From JBGAHD01 sp044226395 (GTDB taxonomy: Bacteria > Pseudomonadota > Gammaproteobacteria > Xanthomonadales > Ahniellaceae), in NCBI GenBank assembly GCA_044226395.1, contig JBGAHD010000006.1:152356-216355 (forward strand): DNA of 64,000 bases, read 5' to 3'. The translations under genes and the position numbers were made by a program. This document shows positions 16,429-25,282 of the stretch, piece by piece (position 1 is the first letter of the stretch; each line of letters starts with the position of its first letter). The notes beneath the pieces are model-generated. The model was not told the DNA's origin, made no database searches, and saw only the letters and a list, made by a program, of their open reading frames with translations.

Positions 16429-17316
16429 ATGGCCACCGCATTGCTCGCCGCCGTGATCGCCCTCGTCGTCGGCCATACCGTGCCGGAACTCGCGCGGGCG
16501 CGCGATTTCAGTTGGTTCGCGCACTGGCGACGCGCGGCCGCGGGCGCGTTCGGCGCCAGCGCCTGGTGGCGCGGCGGCATCGGCGCGGCGATGGTGCTGG
16601 GCGCGCCGACCTTGGCCTTGCTAGCGGTGCAGTGGTTGCTCGCGGGGCGGATCTTCGGTCTGGCCCTGCTCGCGCTGAGTACCGTGGTGTTGTTTTACTG
16701 CTGGGGCCCGCGCGATCTGGATCTGGATGTCGACGCCGTCGCCACCGCGCCCGATGCCGAGCGGCGCAAGGCCGCGATCGCCGCGTTGTCGACGCCGGCC
16801 GCCGATTCGGCGCTATCGGGCACGACCTTGATCGACGCCGTGTTTCGCGCGGCGCTGGCGCGCTGGTTCGGCGTCTTGCTGTGGTTCGTGTTGCTCGGCC
16901 CCGCGGGGGCTTTGCTCTATCGTCTCGCGCAACTGGCCGCGCGCCGCGACACGTCGATCGACGATCACGATGATCCGCAGCGCGACATCTTCGAACGCGT
17001 ACTCGGCGTGCTCGATTGGCCGGCGGCGCAATTGATGACCTTGGCCTTGGCCGTGGCCGCGGATTTCGACGCGGTGCTAACCGCGTGGCGCGATTTCCAT
17101 GCCGCGCGCGGCCGCTGGTTCACGCGCGATCCGGGTTTTCTGATCGCGGCGGCGCGCGCCAGCGTCGAAGCCGACATGGATGGCGGCGACAGTTACGTCG
17201 AGGACGCGCGCGGTCCGCTCGCGGAGATGGCGGACGCCATGGCCCTGATCTGGCGCATCCTGCTGGTGTGGGGCGTGGTCTTCGCCCTGTTCGTGTTGGC
17301 CGGCAAGATCGGCTAG
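16429..17316 (+). CDS. ampE: AmpE-like inner-membrane regulatory protein
   Basis: 295 residues, with four or five hydrophobic segments (about 1-18, 60-100, 140-165, 200-218 and 272-293). The pattern DIFERVLGVLDWPAAQLMTLALAVAADFDAVLTAWRDF matches AmpE, a CobD/CbiB-related membrane protein associated with AmpD/AmpC beta-lactamase signalling; it is quoted here only by its core VLDWPAAQLMTLAL. No ampD gene is adjacent, so a role in beta-lactam response is family knowledge, not context. It follows nudC after 60 bp and ends at a perfect hairpin before the convergent TonB-dependent receptor gene. Confidence 0.75.
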   Translation: MATALLAAVIALVVGHTVPELARARDFSWFAHWRRAAAGAFGASAWWRGGIGAAMVLGAPTLALLAVQWLLAGRIFGLALLALSTVVLFYCWGPRDLDLDVDAVATAPDAERRKAAIAALSTPAADSALSGTTLIDAVFRAALARWFGVLLWFVLLGPAGALLYRLAQLAARRDTSIDDHDDPQRDIFERVLGVLDWPAAQLMTLALAVAADFDAVLTAWRDFHAARGRWFTRDPGFLIAAARASVEADMDGGDSYVEDARGPLAEMADAMALIWRILLVWGVVFALFVLAGKIG

Positions 17317-17320
17317 CGCG

Positions 17321-17346
17321 GACGCGTCGCCGAGCGGCGACGCGTC
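17321..17346. terminator. Bidirectional hairpin, ampE / receptor junction
   Basis: Perfect 11-bp inverted repeat GACGCGTCGCC / GGCGACGCGTC with loop GAGC, in the 47 bp between convergent genes. No T-tract on either strand. Confidence 0.6.
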
Positions 17347-17363
17347 ACGGTCTCAACGTCGCA

Positions 17364-19484
17364 TCAGAAGCGCCACTCGGCGCCCAGCAACACGTTGCGG
17401 CCCGGCGAATCCAGGCCCGAGCCATGCTCGCGATAGGCCTTGTCGGTGAGATTCTCCAGACGCGCGCGCAAGGTCACGTCCTCGCGCACGTCCCAGCGCG
17501 CGCCGACATTGAGCGTGGCCCAACCGGCCGTGCCCTCGGGGTTGATGCGCGGATCGACGAGATCGCGCGGGCTCAGGCGATCCTGACGCGTGGCGAACAA
17601 CACGTCGGCATCGACGCTCAGATCATCGCGCAAGTTCCACGCCGCGCCGACCCGACCCGCGAACGGCGGAATGCGATCGGCCGGATCGCGTTGACCTTCC
17701 AGCGTTTCGTCGCCGCGCGTCCACGTGGCGGTGCCCGTCAGCGCCAGTTGATCGCTGAACTGATAGCGCGCGCCCAGTTCGACGCCGTGCAACTTCTGCT
17801 CGGTGACATTGCGATTGATCACGATCAGACGACCGCTCGAGGTCGTCTCGCCGGTGAGCACGGCCGTGATCTTGTCGGTGTAGTCGGAACGAAACGCCAC
17901 GGCCTCGCCCGACCACGCGCCATTGTCGAACTTCACGCCGAGGTCGTAGGTGAGCACGGTCTCGGGCTTGAGGTCGGGATTGGGCACGGAGAAGCGATTG
18001 CTCGGACGATCGCCGAACACGCCCAGATCGAACACGTTCGGCGCGCGGAAACCGCGGCCGACGTTGGCGACCACGCGCAGGGCATCGGTGATCGCGAAGT
18101 TCACGCCGACGTTGCCGCCAACATCATCGTTGTCCAGATCCACGCCGATGCCACCGATCACCGGCGGCAGGAAGGTGTTGACGCGGCTGTAGCGCAGGCC
18201 CGCGTCGAGCAGCCAGCGTTCGTCGATCTGCCACTGATCAGTGATGAACAGACCGAGTTGACGCATGGTCGAGCCATCCGGGAAACGGCTGGGTCGCGCC
18301 GACACCGCGCCGCTGTTGATGTTGGTGCGGATGCGGCTCGAGGCCACCTTGTCGCGATACCACTGCGCGCCGAGCGTCAGATCATGATCGTCGCCGATCG
18401 CGCGCGAGGCTTGCCAGGTCAGGCCATCGGTGTCGACCGTGTTGCGTTCGGAATCGCGGTTGCTGCCACCGAAATCGCGATTGGCGCGATCGTCGCGAAT
18501 GGTCTGGCGACCGGCATGGAACTCCATGTGCTCGAAGCCGGCGAAGCCACTGTCGATGGTGTAGCGCGCGTGCGAGAAGCGACGCACCTGCGGCTCGAAG
18601 CGAAACTCGGCGGAGGTGGGATTGGTCTGGCCGAAGCCGGGCACCAGCTCATCGAAGCGGGGCGTGTTGGGCTGCTCGTAGTATTGCGTGGCGAGCAGCA
18701 ACTCATGCCCTTCGATCGGGTGATAGCGCAGCGCGACATTGCCCGCGCGCGCGGTGAAACTGGTGAACGGCAGCTCGCGACCGCCGCCGACGCGACGCTC
18801 GTCGGTGTCCTGATACGTGCCACCGACCGCGAGCGACCAGCGCTCATTGCCCAGGGCCGCGTCCGCGTGACCGCTTAGGCGATCGTCGGCGCTGCCGTAG
18901 GTCACGCCGACGCGACCTTCGTGCGCCAGTTCCTGGCCCTGGAAGCGCGGCTGCCAACTGATCATGTGCACCACGCCACCCATGGCGTCGCCGCCGTAGA
19001 GCGTGGCCATCGGTCCGCGCACCACTTCGATGCGCTCGAGCGATTCGCCGTCGACCAAGGCCATGTACTGATTGGGCGAATTGCGGAAGATCGCGTTGTT
19101 GAGGCGAAAGCCATCGACCATCTGCAGCACTTCCGAGCCCTTGAGTCCACGCACGATGACGATGGACTGGCCCGGCGTGGTCTGTTGCACGAAGACGCCG
19201 GTTTCGCCGCGCAGGGCTTCCATCGGCGTGGGCGCCATGCGCGCCTCGAGCGTGTCGCGATCGACGATGGTGATCGGTTGCGGCACATCCAGCGCGGGGG
19301 CGGCCGTGCCGGTGGCCGTGACTTGCACCTGACTCAGGCGCTTCGACTTGCCCGATGCCTTGCCATTGGCGGCAGTGCCGCCCGCGGTTTCGGCCAATTC
19401 CACTTCGGTCAGCGCTTCCGGCGCCGCCGTCACTTGGCCCGCGAAGGCGCCGCACGCGGCCGCCAGGATCAAACGCACTTTCAT
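17364..19484 (-). CDS. TonB-dependent outer-membrane receptor
   Basis: 706 residues. Signal peptide about 1-21 (MKVRLILAAACGAFAGQVTA). The linker ends in a TonB-box-like QVQVTATG at about 52-59. The plug domain (about 65-180) contains IVIVRGLKG and IEVVRGPMATLYGGDAMGG. A 22-strand barrel follows with GFRAPNVFDLG and NPDLKPETVLTYDLG, ending in GAEWRF with the terminal Phe needed for outer-membrane insertion. Family is certain. The plug and barrel look more like heme, siderophore or cobalamin receptors than the very large Oar type, but the ligand cannot be assigned. AGGTGGGG precedes the ATG. I see no Fur box and no riboswitch in the short upstream gap. It stands alone, without a TonB/ExbBD operon nearby. 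Confidence 0.93.
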   Translation of the reverse strand: MKVRLILAAACGAFAGQVTAAPEALTEVELAETAGGTAANGKASGKSKRLSQVQVTATGTAAPALDVPQPITIVDRDTLEARMAPTPMEALRGETGVFVQQTTPGQSIVIVRGLKGSEVLQMVDGFRLNNAIFRNSPNQYMALVDGESLERIEVVRGPMATLYGGDAMGGVVHMISWQPRFQGQELAHEGRVGVTYGSADDRLSGHADAALGNERWSLAVGGTYQDTDERRVGGGRELPFTSFTARAGNVALRYHPIEGHELLLATQYYEQPNTPRFDELVPGFGQTNPTSAEFRFEPQVRRFSHARYTIDSGFAGFEHMEFHAGRQTIRDDRANRDFGGSNRDSERNTVDTDGLTWQASRAIGDDHDLTLGAQWYRDKVASSRIRTNINSGAVSARPSRFPDGSTMRQLGLFITDQWQIDERWLLDAGLRYSRVNTFLPPVIGGIGVDLDNDDVGGNVGVNFAITDALRVVANVGRGFRAPNVFDLGVFGDRPSNRFSVPNPDLKPETVLTYDLGVKFDNGAWSGEAVAFRSDYTDKITAVLTGETTSSGRLIVINRNVTEQKLHGVELGARYQFSDQLALTGTATWTRGDETLEGQRDPADRIPPFAGRVGAAWNLRDDLSVDADVLFATRQDRLSPRDLVDPRINPEGTAGWATLNVGARWDVREDVTLRARLENLTDKAYREHGSGLDSPGRNVLLGAEWRF

Positions 19485-19546
19485 TCCCCACCTCCGGTCG
19501 ATCGGAGGAAGGAAGATAAGGTCCGAGGGCGTGGAATGAATCCGCC

Positions 19547-20077
19547 TTAAGGCGGACTGGTCGCGGCGACGCGCTTGGAATGTCGGGTCAGGTGCAGCTC
19601 GTTGCAGCCTTGCACGTAGCGATGCGAGAACTCATCCATCATCTCGCGCACGAGGTGCACGCCGAGGCCGCCGATCGCGCGCGCATCGACCGGCGCGTCG
19701 GTGTCCGGACGCGGTTGGCGGGTCGGATCGTAGGCGCTTGCGCGATAGCGAATCGTGGCGCTGACATCGCCGGAGTGCCGGCGCAACAGCACGTCGATGG
19801 GCTCCTCGGACGGACCATCGGCGTGCGCGACGACATTGGTCAGCAGTTCGTCGAAGGCGACCTGGAAGGCGCGCAAGGTGTCGGTGTCGACGTAGTCCGG
19901 CGGCAAGCGCTTTTCGATGAAGGCGCAGAAGCCCGAGATCGCCGAGCGCGAGCGCGGAATACGGAAAAGCCAGGAATTGGCCGTGCTGTCGAACGCCACA
20001 GCGATGGGCGCGGCACCGGTCTCTTCGGCCGACACCACCCTGGCCTTGCGGAAGATCTTGGTGAACCAGCCGCTCAT
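19547..20077 (-). CDS. RsbW-like anti-sigma-type ATP-binding protein
   Basis: 176 residues. HATPase_c_2 (GHKL) domain at about 35-165, as in the serine kinases/anti-sigma factors RsbW and SpoIIAB. N-box AFDELLTNVVAHA with Asn81 for Mg-ATP, and a G-box GGLGVHLVREMMDEF at about 136-150. Such proteins phosphorylate a STAS antagonist and sequester a sigma factor or other partner. The N-terminal 30 residues are basic and unusual. ATG at 20077 preceded by AGGAGG. It lies 66 bp downstream of the TPR gene on the same strand. No sigma-factor gene is adjacent; the nearest STAS protein and PP2C phosphatase are at 38-40 kb. A small inverted repeat (TCCGCC-TTAA-GGCGGA, 19541-19556) spans the stop. Confidence 0.88.
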   Translation of the reverse strand: MSGWFTKIFRKARVVSAEETGAAPIAVAFDSTANSWLFRIPRSRSAISGFCAFIEKRLPPDYVDTDTLRAFQVAFDELLTNVVAHADGPSEEPIDVLLRRHSGDVSATIRYRASAYDPTRQPRPDTDAPVDARAIGGLGVHLVREMMDEFSHRYVQGCNELHLTRHSKRVAATSPP

Positions 20078-20143
20078 GCGCCGCCTCCTGTCCTCATGGT
20101 GTACCAAGCCCGGCGACGAAGCAAACCGGGGCAGGCAGGGTCC

Positions 20144-21760
20144 TCATCGCGGCTTGGGCTGACCGGTCGGCTTGAGCACCGGCGGCGCCAGCAGCGGATG
20201 GCCCGGCGGCCAAGGCGTGGTGACCGCGTGGCCGGCCTTGAAGGCATCCAGCCAGGGCTTGCGCCGCGCCACGGTGATCTGGTCCTGGTCCTTGATCGCC
20301 TCGAACATGGCCTGGGCCTGATAGTCGACCGCGTCCTTGGCGCGGCCGGTCGCCGCCAGCGCCATGGCCAGTGCCTCGGCGTGATCGCCATTGGGCAATT
20401 GCTTGTACAGCGTCTGCGCGTAGTCGGCGGCCATGCGACGCTCCTCGGGCTTGGCGCCCGGACAAGTCGCGGCCAGACGCACGAACAGCTGCATCAGACC
20501 GCCGTCGCGCGGGCGCGATTTCAATTGCGTGTTGACGTCGGCGATGGCCTGCACGCATTGCCCGGCCAGGGTCTGCGCCGCGGCCAGATGCGCGGGCGCG
20601 TTGGCGGCGACGGCATCGATCATCACCAGGGCGCGATACTGCTCGGCCGCCTGGGCATATTGCTTGCGTCGCACGAGGGCATTGCCCAGGAACAGACGCG
20701 CCTCGCCCAGACGCGGGTCTTTCTGCGCGGCCTTTTGATACAGGGCCACGGCTTGCGGCTCTTGGCCGGCGAGTTCGAGCACCATGCCCGAAGCCAGCAA
20801 GGCCACCGCGGCATCGGGCTTGGCCTTGAGCGCGGCATCGACGCGCGCGCGGGCGGCGACCAGATTGCCGGCATCGCCTTCGACGCGCGCATAGGTCGCG
20901 AGCAGATCGACGTCGCCGGGCCGATCGATCAGGGCCGCGTCGAGGAGCTTGCGCGCCTCGTCGTAGCGCTGCTGCGTGGCCAGGCCCAGCGCGGCATTGA
21001 TCGGATCGGCGGCGGCCGCGTCATAGACATTGGCCACGAGCGGATCGGCGAACGCGGGCTCGCCCGCGCCAAGCTTGGCGCGCATCGCGGCCGCGCCCTG
21101 GGTGTCGCCCTGCGCTTGCAGCGCCTCGGCCAAGGGGCCATAGAGCGACGTCGCGGTGGGATCGATCTTGAGCGCTTCGCGCAGCGCGGTCGTGGCTTCG
21201 GCGTACTTTTTCTCGCGCAGCGCGATGCGCCCGAGCAGCGCGTACGGCGGCGCCAGATCCTTGCGCTTGGCGATGACATCGTTCAAGGCCGCGCGCGCCT
21301 CGGCCACATCGCCCGAGACCAGCCCGACTTCGGCCAGGCGATAGCGGATCGGCAGATAGGTCTTGTCCAGGGCATAGGCGCGCTTGAGATGCACGAGAGC
21401 ATTGGCGACATCGCCACCGCGCGCCTCGAACACGCCGAGCAAGTAGTAGTAGCGACCGTCGTCGGGTGCCAGGGACAGAGCATTGCCCATGGCCTGGCGC
21501 GCGGCCACGGTGAGGCCGAAGCGCGCGTACATCGCGCCCAGGCGCGCGTAGCCATCGGCGAGGCCCTGACCGACCAGGCTCACCTGCGCCTCGTCGAAGG
21601 CGCGGCGATAGGTCAGCACTTGTTCGCGCGCGGCGGCCGGCAGCGCCGACAGATCCGGCGGCGGCACGGGCTTGACCAGGGCATCGGCGCCAACGGCCGA
21701 CGCCAATGCGAGCGACAGCAGGGCCAGGGCGAAACGAGACGACAGCGAGTTGAAGGTCAT
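20144..21760 (-). CDS. Secreted or periplasmic TPR-repeat protein
   Basis: 538 residues. A signal peptide covers about 1-25 (ALALLSLALASAVGADA). The rest is almost wholly tetratricopeptide-like helices: about ten repeats with the W/L-G-Y-A-P spacing can be counted, such as DGRYYYLLGVFEARGGDVANAL and YAEATTALREALKIDPT (their starts are quoted). This is a protein-interaction scaffold likely to face the periplasm. No catalytic motif. The ATG at 21760 is the start that places the hydrophobic segment at the N-terminus; upstream codons in the same frame lie antisense to another gene. Probably in one transcript with the RsbW-like gene, so it may be a sensor or assembly partner of that pathway. Confidence 0.85.
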   Translation of the reverse strand: MTFNSLSSRFALALLSLALASAVGADALVKPVPPPDLSALPAAAREQVLTYRRAFDEAQVSLVGQGLADGYARLGAMYARFGLTVAARQAMGNALSLAPDDGRYYYLLGVFEARGGDVANALVHLKRAYALDKTYLPIRYRLAEVGLVSGDVAEARAALNDVIAKRKDLAPPYALLGRIALREKKYAEATTALREALKIDPTATSLYGPLAEALQAQGDTQGAAAMRAKLGAGEPAFADPLVANVYDAAAADPINAALGLATQQRYDEARKLLDAALIDRPGDVDLLATYARVEGDAGNLVAARARVDAALKAKPDAAVALLASGMVLELAGQEPQAVALYQKAAQKDPRLGEARLFLGNALVRRKQYAQAAEQYRALVMIDAVAANAPAHLAAAQTLAGQCVQAIADVNTQLKSRPRDGGLMQLFVRLAATCPGAKPEERRMAADYAQTLYKQLPNGDHAEALAMALAATGRAKDAVDYQAQAMFEAIKDQDQITVARRKPWLDAFKAGHAVTTPWPPGHPLLAPPVLKPTGQPKPR

Positions 21761-21946
21761 GCGCGATCCGGAACGAGTGGGGGCCAGGCGTCCACGAACG
21801 GGCGCGCCGCGAACCGGGCGCCGCGAGGTCGCGGGCCGGCTTAGCCGGGGACCGGCATTGTAGCGATCCTCGCTACCGATCGTGGCGAGGCGGGCGCGCG
21901 CGACGGGCTTTGTTAAGCTTCGCCCGACTTCAGCGCGGGGATGGTC

Positions 21947-23836
21947 ATGTCGGGTCACAACCAGTTCGAGCTGCTCAAGCAGCGTCGCTTCCTGCCGTTC
22001 TTCCTGACCCAGGCCCTGGGCGCGTTCAACGACAATGTGTTCAAGAACGCCTTGGTGGTGCTGGTGTCGTTCGGCGCGGCGGGCATGGTCCAGGCCGAAA
22101 GCGTGAAGCTGACCAATCTCGCGGCGGGCTTGTTCATCCTGCCGTTCTTTCTGTTCTCCGCCACCAGCGGTCAGCTCTCGGAGAAATACGACAAGGCCGT
22201 GCTCGCGCGCCTGGTCAAGTTGCTCGAAGTGCTGATCATGGTGGTGGCCGCGTACGGCTTCATCCATCACTCGATCCCGATCCTGATGGCGATGTTGTTC
22301 ATGATGGGCACGCACTCGACCTTGTTCGGGCCCTTGAAGTACTCGATCCTGCCGCAGGTGCTGCGCAACGAGGAACTGGTCGGTGGCAATGGCCTGGTCG
22401 AGATGGGCACCTTCGTCGCGATTCTCGCTGGCACCATCCTGGGCTCGTCGCTGATCAACATTCCCGGCGATGGGCCCTGGATCATCGGCGTGACCACCAT
22501 CGCGCTGGCGGCGATCGGTCTGGCCACGGCCTTCGCGATGCCGAGCGCGCCGCCAAGCGAGCGCGACCTGAAGATCAACCCCAATCTGATCGGCGAGACC
22601 TGGAAGACTTTGTCCTACATCCGCGGCAATCGCGCGGTACTGTTGTCGTGCATGGGCATCAGCTGGTTCTGGTTCTACGGCTCGGTCTATTTCACGCAAT
22701 TGCCCAATTACACCAAGCACGTGCTCGGTGGCGCGCAGCCGGTGTACACGACCTTGCTGACCGTATTCACCATCGGCATCGCGATTGGCTCGATCCTGTG
22801 CGAGCGTTTGTCGGGACGCAAGGTCGAGATCGGCTTGGTGCCGTTCGGCTCGATCGGCATGACCGTGTTTGGCGCGGATTTGTATTTCGCGCACCCGCAG
22901 GTTCTGGGCGAGCACGACTTCGGCCTTGCCGCGGTGATGGCGGAACCGGGCATGTGGCGCGTGATGTTCGACCTGTCGATGATGGCGATCTTCTCGGGCT
23001 TCTTCATCGTGCCGCTGTTCGCCCTGGTGCAAAGCCGCACCGAGCGCGACAAGGTCTCGCGCGTGATCGCGGCCAACAATATTCTCAACGCGGCGTTCAT
23101 GGTGGTGGCCGCCGGTTTGTCGGTGCTGCTGCTCAACGTGGCCAAGCTCACCATTCCGCAATTGCTGCTTGCCACCGCGCTGATGAACGCGGTGGTGGCG
23201 ATCTACATCTACTCGCTGGTGCCCGAATTCCTGATGCGCTTCTTAACCTGGATCGGGGTCAACACGCTCTATCGCCTGCGCGTGGAAGGACTCGATCGCA
23301 TTCCCGAGCAAGGCCCCGCGCTGATCGTGGCCAACCATGTGAGCTTCATGGACCCGCTGATCATTGGCGGCACCGTGCGTCGTCCGGTGCGCTTCGTGAT
23401 GTATTACAAGATCTTCCAGATTCCGGTGTTGAACTGGATTTTCCGCACCGCGCGCGCGATTCCCATCGCCGGCAAGAAGGAAAACGAGCAGATGATGGAA
23501 CGCGCCTTCGCCGAAGTGGATCGCGAACTGGCCGAGGGCAATGTCGTGGTGATCTTCCCCGAGGGCGGCTTGACCCGCACGGGCGAAGTCGAAACGTTCC
23601 GCGCCGGCGTCGAGCGCATTCTCGCCGCGCGACCGGTGCCGGTGGTGCCGATCGCGCTGCGCGGTCTGTGGGGTTCGCTGTTCAGTCGCCGCGATTCGAT
23701 GATGGGCCGCTCGCGTCTGCCACGCCGCTTCTGGTCGCGCATCGCGATGGTCGTGGGCGAACCGATGGCGCCCGAGGCGAGCAGCGCCGCCGCGCTGGAA
23801 CAACGCGTGCGCGAATTGCGCGGCGACTGGGCTTGA
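21947..23836 (+). CDS. LplT-type MFS transporter fused to PlsC-type acyltransferase
   Basis: 629 residues from the ATG at 21947, which sits 6 bp after GGGG; an ATG at 21941 is too close to that site. Residues about 1-425 form a 12-helix major-facilitator domain like the lysophospholipid flippase LplT (FFLTQALGAFNDNVFKNAL, quoted by its core ALGAFNDNVFKNAL). Residues about 440-625 are a 1-acylglycerol-3-phosphate acyltransferase domain with catalytic NHVSFMDP (HX4D) and FPEGGLTRTGE. Inferred role: flip lysophospholipids into the cytosol and re-acylate them, a lipid-repair enzyme. The acyl-ACP synthetase domain found in E. coli Aas is absent. Convergent with purD across a repeat region. Confidence 0.9.
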   Translation: MSGHNQFELLKQRRFLPFFLTQALGAFNDNVFKNALVVLVSFGAAGMVQAESVKLTNLAAGLFILPFFLFSATSGQLSEKYDKAVLARLVKLLEVLIMVVAAYGFIHHSIPILMAMLFMMGTHSTLFGPLKYSILPQVLRNEELVGGNGLVEMGTFVAILAGTILGSSLINIPGDGPWIIGVTTIALAAIGLATAFAMPSAPPSERDLKINPNLIGETWKTLSYIRGNRAVLLSCMGISWFWFYGSVYFTQLPNYTKHVLGGAQPVYTTLLTVFTIGIAIGSILCERLSGRKVEIGLVPFGSIGMTVFGADLYFAHPQVLGEHDFGLAAVMAEPGMWRVMFDLSMMAIFSGFFIVPLFALVQSRTERDKVSRVIAANNILNAAFMVVAAGLSVLLLNVAKLTIPQLLLATALMNAVVAIYIYSLVPEFLMRFLTWIGVNTLYRLRVEGLDRIPEQGPALIVANHVSFMDPLIIGGTVRRPVRFVMYYKIFQIPVLNWIFRTARAIPIAGKKENEQMMERAFAEVDRELAEGNVVVIFPEGGLTRTGEVETFRAGVERILAARPVPVVPIALRGLWGSLFSRRDSMMGRSRLPRRFWSRIAMVVGEPMAPEASSAAALEQRVRELRGDWA

Positions 23837-23853
23837 GTCTCGACGCGAACCGA

Positions 23854-23955
23854 TTGATCGCGGCCTAGCCACGATTGGGCGCGTCGGTTGATCGATCGCG
23901 GCCTAGCCGCGTTTGGGGTCGTATCTTGATCGATCGCGGCCTAGCCGCGATCGAT
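23854..23955. repeat. Three tandem palindromic repeats, 38-bp period
   Basis: Copies of TTGATCGATCGCGGCCTAGC begin at 23854 (lacking one GATC), 23888 and 23926. The third copy is a perfect 12-bp hairpin, ATCGATCGCGGC (23929-23940) / GCCGCGATCGAT (23944-23955) around CTA. The purD stop codon lies in that loop. Situated between convergent genes, the array probably terminates both. Confidence 0.8.
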
Positions 23956-25221
23956 GGCGCGATGACCGATGTCGTGGCGCCAGAAGGCGCCTTGGATATT
24001 CACGGTCTTGAGCGCCTCGTAAGCACGCTCGCGCGCGGCGGCGATGTCATGTCCGAGCGCGCACACGGTCAACACGCGACCGCCGGCGGTGACCACGCGC
24101 TCGCCTTCGACGCGCGTGCCGGCGTGAAAGACCTTGCTGTCGGCCGGCAAGGTCGCATCGAGTCCGTCGATTGGATCGTTCATGCGCACCGTGCCCGGAT
24201 AGCCCGCGGCCGCGACCACCACGCCCAAGGCCGGACGCGGGTCCCAATCCGCCTGAACTTGATCGAGACGACCATCGATCGCGGCTTCGATCAGTTCCAC
24301 CAGATCAGATTGCAGACGCATCATGATCGGTTGTGTTTCGGGGTCGCCGAAGCGCACGTTGAACTCGAGCACGCGCGGCGTGCCCAGGCGATCGATCATC
24401 AGGCCCGCGTAAAGGAATCCGGTGAACGGCGCGCCATCGCTGGTCATGCCGGCGAGCGTGGGCTCGATCACTTCGCGCAGCACGCGCTGCTCGATCTCGG
24501 GCGTGACCACGGGCGCGGGCGAGTACGCGCCCATGCCGCCAGTGTTGGGGCCGAGATCGCGATCATCGCGGCGCTTGTGATCCTGACTCGTGGCCAAGGG
24601 CAGCGCGTGCTGGCCATCGCACATCACGATGTAGCTCGCCTCCTCGCCCACGAGAAATTGCTCGACCACGACGCGACGGCCGGCGTCACCGAGCCAGCCG
24701 CCGCCCAACATGTCGTGCAGCGCCTGCTCGGCTTCGGCCAGCGTGGTCGCCACGACCACGCCCTTGCCCGCGGCCAGGCCATCGGCCTTGATCACGATCG
24801 GCGCGCCCTCGGCGCGCACGTAGGCCAGCGCGGGATTGAGTTCGGTGAACACCTGATAGCGCGCGGTCGGAATGCGATGACGCGCGAGAAAACTCTTGGC
24901 GTAGGCCTTCGAGCCTTCCAACTGCGCGGCCAATTGCGAAGGGCCGAAGATGCGCAGGCCATTGGCGCGGAAAGAGTCGACCACGCCCGCGACCAGGGGC
25001 ACCTCCGGTCCGACCACGGTCAGGCCGACCTGCTCGCGTTGCGCCAGGGTCAGCAGCGCGGCGATGTCGGTGACATTGACGGGCACGTTGCGCACGCCCG
25101 GCTCGCGCGCGGTGCCGGCATTGCCGGGCGCGACGATGACCTCGCTCACGCGCGGCGATTGCTTGAGCTTCCAGGCCAGCGCGTGCTCGCGCCCGCCGCC
25201 GCCGATCACCAGGACTTTCAT
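23941..25221 (-). CDS. purD: Phosphoribosylamine-glycine ligase (GAR synthetase)
   Basis: 426 residues, the usual length. Joins phosphoribosylamine and glycine with ATP in purine synthesis. N-terminal VLVIGGGGREHALAWKL, then GPEVPLVAGVVDSFR, ATP-grasp motifs (IVIKADGLAAGKGVVVA), LGPNTGGMGAYSPAP, LEFNVRFGDPETQ and the C-terminal domain. The ATG at 25221 begins MKVLVIGGGG, with GGGGAAGG upstream. It follows purH (61-bp gap) on the same strand, the common purH-purD pairing. The last codons lie inside the third palindromic repeat. Confidence 0.97.
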   Translation of the reverse strand: MKVLVIGGGGREHALAWKLKQSPRVSEVIVAPGNAGTAREPGVRNVPVNVTDIAALLTLAQREQVGLTVVGPEVPLVAGVVDSFRANGLRIFGPSQLAAQLEGSKAYAKSFLARHRIPTARYQVFTELNPALAYVRAEGAPIVIKADGLAAGKGVVVATTLAEAEQALHDMLGGGWLGDAGRRVVVEQFLVGEEASYIVMCDGQHALPLATSQDHKRRDDRDLGPNTGGMGAYSPAPVVTPEIEQRVLREVIEPTLAGMTSDGAPFTGFLYAGLMIDRLGTPRVLEFNVRFGDPETQPIMMRLQSDLVELIEAAIDGRLDQVQADWDPRPALGVVVAAAGYPGTVRMNDPIDGLDATLPADSKVFHAGTRVEGERVVTAGGRVLTVCALGHDIAAARERAYEALKTVNIQGAFWRHDIGHRAIDRG

Positions 25222-25282
25222 CGCGCGCCTTCCCCGAAGGTTCGAAGCCAAGCGCGCATGATCGCAGCGCGCACCGCGCGCA

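Noticed and set aside
17364..19484. BtuB-type cobalamin receptor linked to the B12 riboswitch
   Set aside because: No riboswitch lies upstream of this receptor and the sequence does not allow ligand assignment; kept as a generic TonB-dependent receptor.
19580..21844. A 754-codon plus-strand frame across the HATPase and TPR genes
   Set aside because: Low-complexity Arg/Gly/Gln sequence; both minus-strand genes have domains, signal peptide or AGGAGG.
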